Source: Oasisia sp. SBJ-2009
Lineage: Eukaryota > Annelida > Polychaeta > Sabellida > Siboglinidae
Assembly (NCBI GenBank): GCA_964017155.1
Contig: OZ024856.1
Location: 46,246,610-46,310,609, forward strand
DNA: 64,000 nucleotides
Direction of reading: 5' to 3'
The position numbers and the translations under genes were made by a program. Below the pieces are notes generated by a model. The model was not told the DNA's origin and did not search any database. It saw only the letters and a list, made by a program, of their open reading frames with translations. Below are positions 58,856 through 64,000 of this stretch, in pieces (the first letter of the stretch is position 1; every line of letters begins with the position of its first letter).

Positions 58856-59998
58856 TGAGTTGACTGAAATTTAGTTTTACGAATTACAAACTCAGAAGCT
58901 GTATAATTCTGAGTACAGCCTATTTTAAACCAAAATAAATTATGTCAGCACCAAAGGAAAAAGGGGACTATTATAAATATTATGCTTAGTCATCAGTATC
59001 GGTGATTTGTCTAGAAAAATCAAGATTAATATCAGCAGACATTAGGAATGAGTAAAAATTTGGAATGTTGGCATAAGTCATACATTCTTGTGATGTCAGA
59101 AGTTATTAACTATATTATTCAGAATAAAATCATGATCAGGAAATGTTGTTGTTGTCCCAACTCATAGTGAGTAAGGTAAGGAAATTCCATCTTGTTTCAC
59201 TTCCTTCCAAAACAACAGTCACAACATTTATGTGGCTTATAACATCACACATTCTTTCCATATTATTGTTGTTTGATTTAAAATAACAGCTAAGTACTTA
59301 ACTCTTTTTTCTTATTTCAATTCTATAACTATAAAATACATAATTTTATTTCTACTTTTTATGTCAGCATGTAAACTTACATCTGGGTAATCTAACCTAG
59401 TGTTTAAAACTGTTTTATAGCATATCTGTCATAAGCTGGATATGTCACTGTCAGAGTTGGGCTGTATAGACCTGCCTCTGGAACTGTGATTACCTGCTGT
59501 GGACATCCAACAAGACCCCGATTTACTGGTGTAGTTCACAAGAAGGCCATTAAGAATGGAGTGGCTATCAACATTAATAACCACCAACTTGAAGTGCAAT
59601 ATGCAAGTAATGTATATTCCCATGGTTTTTAGAAATAGGTATTTTGACTGAGTACATATGGCATTTATTTAGGGGAGGGGGGTATAGTTGATGTCAAACT
59701 AAAAGTTGCTGGCATACCAAGTTGCTACCTCTGGAAACTGTGTTCCTTACAGCTGCTAGAAAGTGTCACTGTTATAAGCTGTGTTCCGAACAATACAAAT
59801 CAAGTATTGACTCTAGTTGTACAGCCACCAAGCCACAAATTAAATAAACCATTCATATATTAATAAATCAACCTTGACTATTATAACCTCAAACAAGTCA
59901 AACATGACATCACATTTTGAACACCATTAATTTCCTTAAATCACTGCCCACTATTTCCAACCTCAACAGATGGTGGTAATAATGTCTGTAGAACTTAC

Positions 59999-60297
59999 CA
60001 GACTCAGTTATAAGCTCCTGTATCCATGTGTTAACCCTGTAGACATCTTTAGACACTGGCCCTATGCAGTACAGCAGCCTCCATCCACACAGGCACAGCT
60101 CTATGGGGGATATGAGCAATGTGTTTTGAGCAGCAGTCTCCAGAGCTATAAGCCAGTCGCAAATATGCAGCACACCTGGTGTGAAGCGAGGCAAGCTACA
60201 GTCCTTCACACAGATATCTGTCACGGGCAGCAGCGATAAACTGTGCGTTCGACAAGCAGTGTTGTTGAGATCCTTATCACCCAGTAAGCAGGTAAAA
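59999..60297 (-). CDS. Unassigned exon candidate, 299 bases
   Basis: An excellent acceptor (cgtctatttttacag) and donor (gtaagt) bound an open minus-strand frame. It includes LSLLPVTDICVKDCSLPRFT, PGVLHICDWLIALETAAQNT, then LLISPIELCLCGWRLLYCIG and VNTWIQELITESG. Start phase is one base completing a codon, end phase one base. The product is Cys/Leu-rich and helix-prone. I considered a degenerate trypsin-like C-terminus but the spacing does not fit. No adjoining exon with compatible phase was found. Confidence 0.4.
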
Positions 60298-63200
60298 CTG
60301 TAAAAATAGACGCAGTTGCCTGAACAATGAACGCTGATAGTCATATGGGTAATATATGTAATTATGTGTACACGACACCCTACAATTTTATTTCTAAACA
60401 GGTCAGACATGTCTCGGATCAATTAAGATTGTTGAAAGTATGGGCACTTAGTAATGTTGCAATTCCTATCCACAAAATCCCAATTAAAATCCCCCTTCCT
60501 ACAATTATCTGTAAGATGATTTTTGGTTATTAAATCAATTCATGTATTTGATGGAGAATTAACAATTTCATGTGATAACATACTGATACAGTAATTGTTT
60601 TAACCCTGAATCTATATTTTTCAAACAAACCACTCTGAACATTTTTTGGAAAGCTGATGAATAATCTCCAAACACCCAGAGGTTCACGCACTGCTATCTT
60701 AAAGTTAAATCTCTGTGGCTAGGACTCAACTCTGCTGTACAACACAAGTGAAGAGGTCAACAGGGAAAGGTGTACAGACATCAAACAACACTGTCACCTG
60801 CTCTGGGAGTGGCAGGTAACTTAGTGTCACCGTGTTGTTGTAGACCATGTAGTAGTGACAATGTCTTTAGACGGAAACAAGTTCACCTCATTATAAAGTC
60901 AGATGAAGAACGTCTGAAATGGAGCAAGCACTATTGTTGGTGTTGTGACAAATTACTGTAAAAAGCCATGTCATCACCCATGCTTGCACCTTCACCCTCT
61001 GCCACCTTGTTTTCACATTTGTTAACCATCTATCCTAGTCACACTAAGTGCCCTGCCATTTTTCAATTACGTTTACACATCCTACAATATAAAATGAAAT
61101 AAACATACAATAAAGGATGGAGCACATATACAGAGGTTCTCTTATGGTTGATCTGATGTGCAACAAAGATTAGGTTTAGGGTTCGGTTGAAGGTTATGGT
61201 TAGGATCAGGTTGAAGAAACATTTGACAAGATTGATATTCCAGTGTTTACAATTTACATACGTCTGTATGTGGCAGATGTATCTAAATTGCATACACCTA
61301 TTTGTAATCAGCTATATGGTAATATTCTGCAGTAAATATCCATTGTTGTATTAACCATGGGTGTTGCATTCTTAATCAAATGATTTTATGCAATCATTCA
61401 TGATTATAAAATGGTGAGGTTGTTAAAACTAAACTGCCATGACACATCTCTAAAGAATACACCGGTTTAATCCCCTTCTAAAAACGGTCACTTCTTTATT
61501 GTAATTATATTTATTATTTTAATGTAATAATATAATTAAAACTGACTGATGTGAACACTCCTCCTAGTTTATTAGTGTGTATTTCCCCTCCACACTGGGC
61601 CATATACATTACATATTCTCAGTCTCCATCCTCCCCATCTTAATCTTTCCTCTGGCTGAAGTTTCTCTCTCCCAGTCCCCTGCATCTGCCACTAGCTGGG
61701 CTAAATTATCACCGCAACTGATATGTAGCCATCTAATATGTGCTGAATTAACTGTTTGGTCAACATGTGTAATTATACACGTTCTGTTGATCAAAATCAA
61801 TTACAGGGTTGATTGCAATGTCAAAACTATAGCTACATCTTGCTCTTCAGTTTTTATTATGATGATATCAATTACCGTCACTTGGGTAAACAGACTGGAT
61901 ATATAAAGTAATTAGCTGTGATGACAATGAGTGGCAGATTATGTAGAGCAGAGCACCAGGTATATCATTCAACATAACACTTTAATACTAAAAGATATGC
62001 TCTAGTTCATGGTATCCACTCCAGTCCATAAGGGTATTAAGACTAGTCAAAGTATACACACTTTATAATTTACCCCAAAGTAAGACTTGTTAATTTGAAC
62101 ACCATCTGCAATTTAACTGTACCTAAAATGAGCCAATCCTTGGGATATTTGCAATGTTTATATACATTTTATTATACAGTTTACTGACAATTTCATTTCA
62201 AACATATTTATCCACATGGGTTATTTCTCTTTCCAAATGTGAAGGTAAATCAGAAAATGAAAGGCCAAAGTTGAGCAATCCTGTTGTGCCAGAGCTGCTA
62301 AATATACTAGTGTAAATGTAATACAGAATAATTCTTTCTGCTGATGACTCAACGTGTGGGAATTACTTAATGCACACAAGCTGCAAGTAGACCTACAAGC
62401 TCAGCACTATGCACTACAAGCACAGTACAGACCAACTGATCACACATGACAGCTACAGCTGGCTCACAGTTTATTCAACTCAAATAACCTAAGTACTGGG
62501 TTCATATGGACAACTAATTTAAACATTCACTGAATTTTCTCAGACCAACAAAGGACTACAAAATTTGACATTTTACAATAACTTCTCAGTTTATCTATGA
62601 TCACCCAAGCCATTTAATCATCCACTCAATTCACTGATTTTATCTAAACCTAAGTCAAAGTGTAAAAGAATATCAGAAAATGGCATTTTGCACAAATGCA
62701 CACATCTTAACAAATAAATTACGTCAAATTCATAGTGATAATTACCCCCGGTATATCTACAGAATCAAAGCTCAGACCTAGATAAAAGGTTGGCCAATCA
62801 CAGGAATCAATAAAGTAGCATTAAAGTTGTCAACAGGTCTATTTGGTATGCTAGGGAGCTAAGAAGGATAAACAAGGTTACAAATAATTAAAGTCCTTAG
62901 TTTTAAAACAGAAAATTATTATATTTATAACTATTTGGACACTGAAAGGAATATAAAATGTACTCTATGTTTACACTGTATATAGCTGCATGTGAGTAGT
63001 TTTTGGGCCTATGCCAAGAAACTACTTAAATTAATGGGGATGATTCTGGAGACAAGGTACCAATTTTCCAATTACAACATCCCTAGGTGTGCCACATTTT
63101 ATCTGCCATAAGATTTTACAGCACCAATAAATTTACCATTTACTATTAGATGGGCAATTTATGGACATAAAACAAATACCCTGACCTGTGAGATGACCTG

Positions 63201-64000
63201 ACTGAGGGGGCAATAGCATTAGCACCTACAGTAATAATGACACTTAGATCTTAACTTATCAACGAAACATTTATCACAACATAGAATACTTTATAACAAG
63301 ATGTGATTGACAGTGACAAGAAAGAAATGTTAGACCGCAAAGAGTCAAAAACAACTAACATCCATCATTATCTGCATCATGTTGATTGGATATGTGCCAG
63401 TGTTACTGTTTAGTCTCCGTTGCTTTAAATGTATTCACTTGAGGATATTACATTCTAACCGAACTTCCCTGTTTTTGCAAGCAGTTGGCAATAAAGATGA
63501 GGAATCATACCATTACAGTTGCATCAATCACATGAGAATGGACTTTCACTGTTTTGACGCTTAATAAGCCAATTTAGAACCAAAACCTTGAGCCATGTTC
63601 ATTAAGAAAATGTATATATTTCCAATAAAACGCATCAGCAAATCCTTCTTACAAGAGCAAACGCAGGATTTAGTGGTAGTTTAGGTGTGTTCTGATGAAG
63701 ACATGAGGTGCCCTTTGAGAGGGTATATTTTCAAATAAGTCCATAATCCACAGGAGCCCACAAAAACCATATATGTAATTGATATAATAGGCAGCAGCAG
63801 CTGCATTGAGGGTAACCCTAACCCAACAGCTGTTTATTGTAGACCCCGTGCACTGGCAAATCTGAGGTAAGTTTGCAAATCTCTGAAGCAACAAACCATG
63901 TCCCTGTATAATCAACACATCGTTTTTCCACGAGAGGATTTTAAATCATGCATTCAAACATCTGAATGCCATGTAATTCCAATGGCGCCACTGAACATTC
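60298..64000. other. Right end of window, no recognised gene
   Basis: AT-rich. A 63-codon plus-strand frame at 60770-60961 (ends DEERLKWSKHYCWCCDKLL) looks protein-like but is isolated. A LINE-like relic (DNLAQLVADAGDWERET, minus strand, about 61620-61720) and a degenerate TTAGGG-like patch (about 61165-61210) are the only other notable items. Confidence 0.4.

Larger units (their letters stand above)
46621..59998. other. Long stretch without a recognised gene
   Basis: No domain or repeated exon structure was recognised on either strand. Contents noted: a GGA/GAA array (53517-53706), clustered hairpins (56206-56338), LINE-like relics (about 54750-54860 and 57575-57720, minus strand), a SINE fragment (58712-58855), and two longer balanced-composition stretches (50080-50700 and 55030-55560) that are free of obvious repeats. 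Confidence 0.45.

Noticed and set aside
59494..59587. Possible partner exon for 59999-60297 (ends SGSCWMSTAG with donor gtaatc)
   Set aside because: Joining the two gives an early stop, because the phase is incompatible.
59999..60297. Trypsin-like serine protease C-terminus
   Set aside because: KDVYRVNTWIQELI recalls the end of S1 proteases, but the Tyr-Trp spacing is too short and no GDSGGP motif is present. Kept only as an unassigned exon candidate.
61165..61210. Interstitial telomeric repeat
   Set aside because: Only one or two imperfect TTAGGG-like units (ttagggttcgg, ggttatggttagg), too few to call.

Overview
The window is animal nuclear DNA: AT-rich, with many short introns that have GT/AG boundaries, very abundant micro- and minisatellites, tRNA-derived SINEs, LINE relics and small foldback elements. 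Gene content and repeat style fit an aquatic invertebrate, perhaps a lophotrochozoan or an invertebrate deuterostome. The sequence alone does not settle the taxon. I see no bacterial operons, phage or CRISPR.

Two genes can be reconstructed exon by exon, both on the minus strand. (1) A peroxiredoxin-5 gene lies at the left end (first exon 5855-5944; recognised coding exons down to 2830). Its final exon was not found. (2) A Rho guanine-nucleotide exchange factor of the Asef/SPATA13/collybistin family occupies 10880-38727. Fourteen exons join in a consistent reading frame to 1318 codons plus stop, giving a long disordered N-terminal region, then SH3, DH and PH domains and a basic C-terminal tail. 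Two exons (10880-11043 and 24380-24536) are read in frames that look unremarkable on their own and become clear only when splice phases are matched.

Layout: 1-6.0 kb peroxiredoxin gene; 6.46-9.37 kb a 2.9-kb near-palindromic foldback element made of GTTGGGCCAAC-type arrays and CA/TG microsatellites; 10.9-26.0 kb thirteen RhoGEF exons with introns holding SINEs, a LINE 3' end, a foldback MITE and several minisatellites; 26.0-36.9 kb one large RhoGEF intron with 31-bp and 25-bp minisatellites, a 95-bp perfect palindrome and a pentanucleotide array; 36.9-38.7 kb the giant N-terminal RhoGEF exon; 38.7-64 kb mostly non-coding, with two unassigned exon candidates (43.67 kb plus strand, 60.0-60.3 kb minus strand), a GC-richer stretch near 46 kb and scattered repeats.

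The most unusual observation is around the DH-domain exon 17280-17459. Its 3' edge, including the splice donor, has been amplified into a 41-bp tandem array with about nine extra donor-like sites in the downstream intron. Its 5' edge has decayed tandem copies with extra acceptor-like sites upstream. The long reading frames at 22.4-23.9, 31.2-31.9, 32.3-33.5 and 36.4-36.9 kb are satellite artefacts, not genes.
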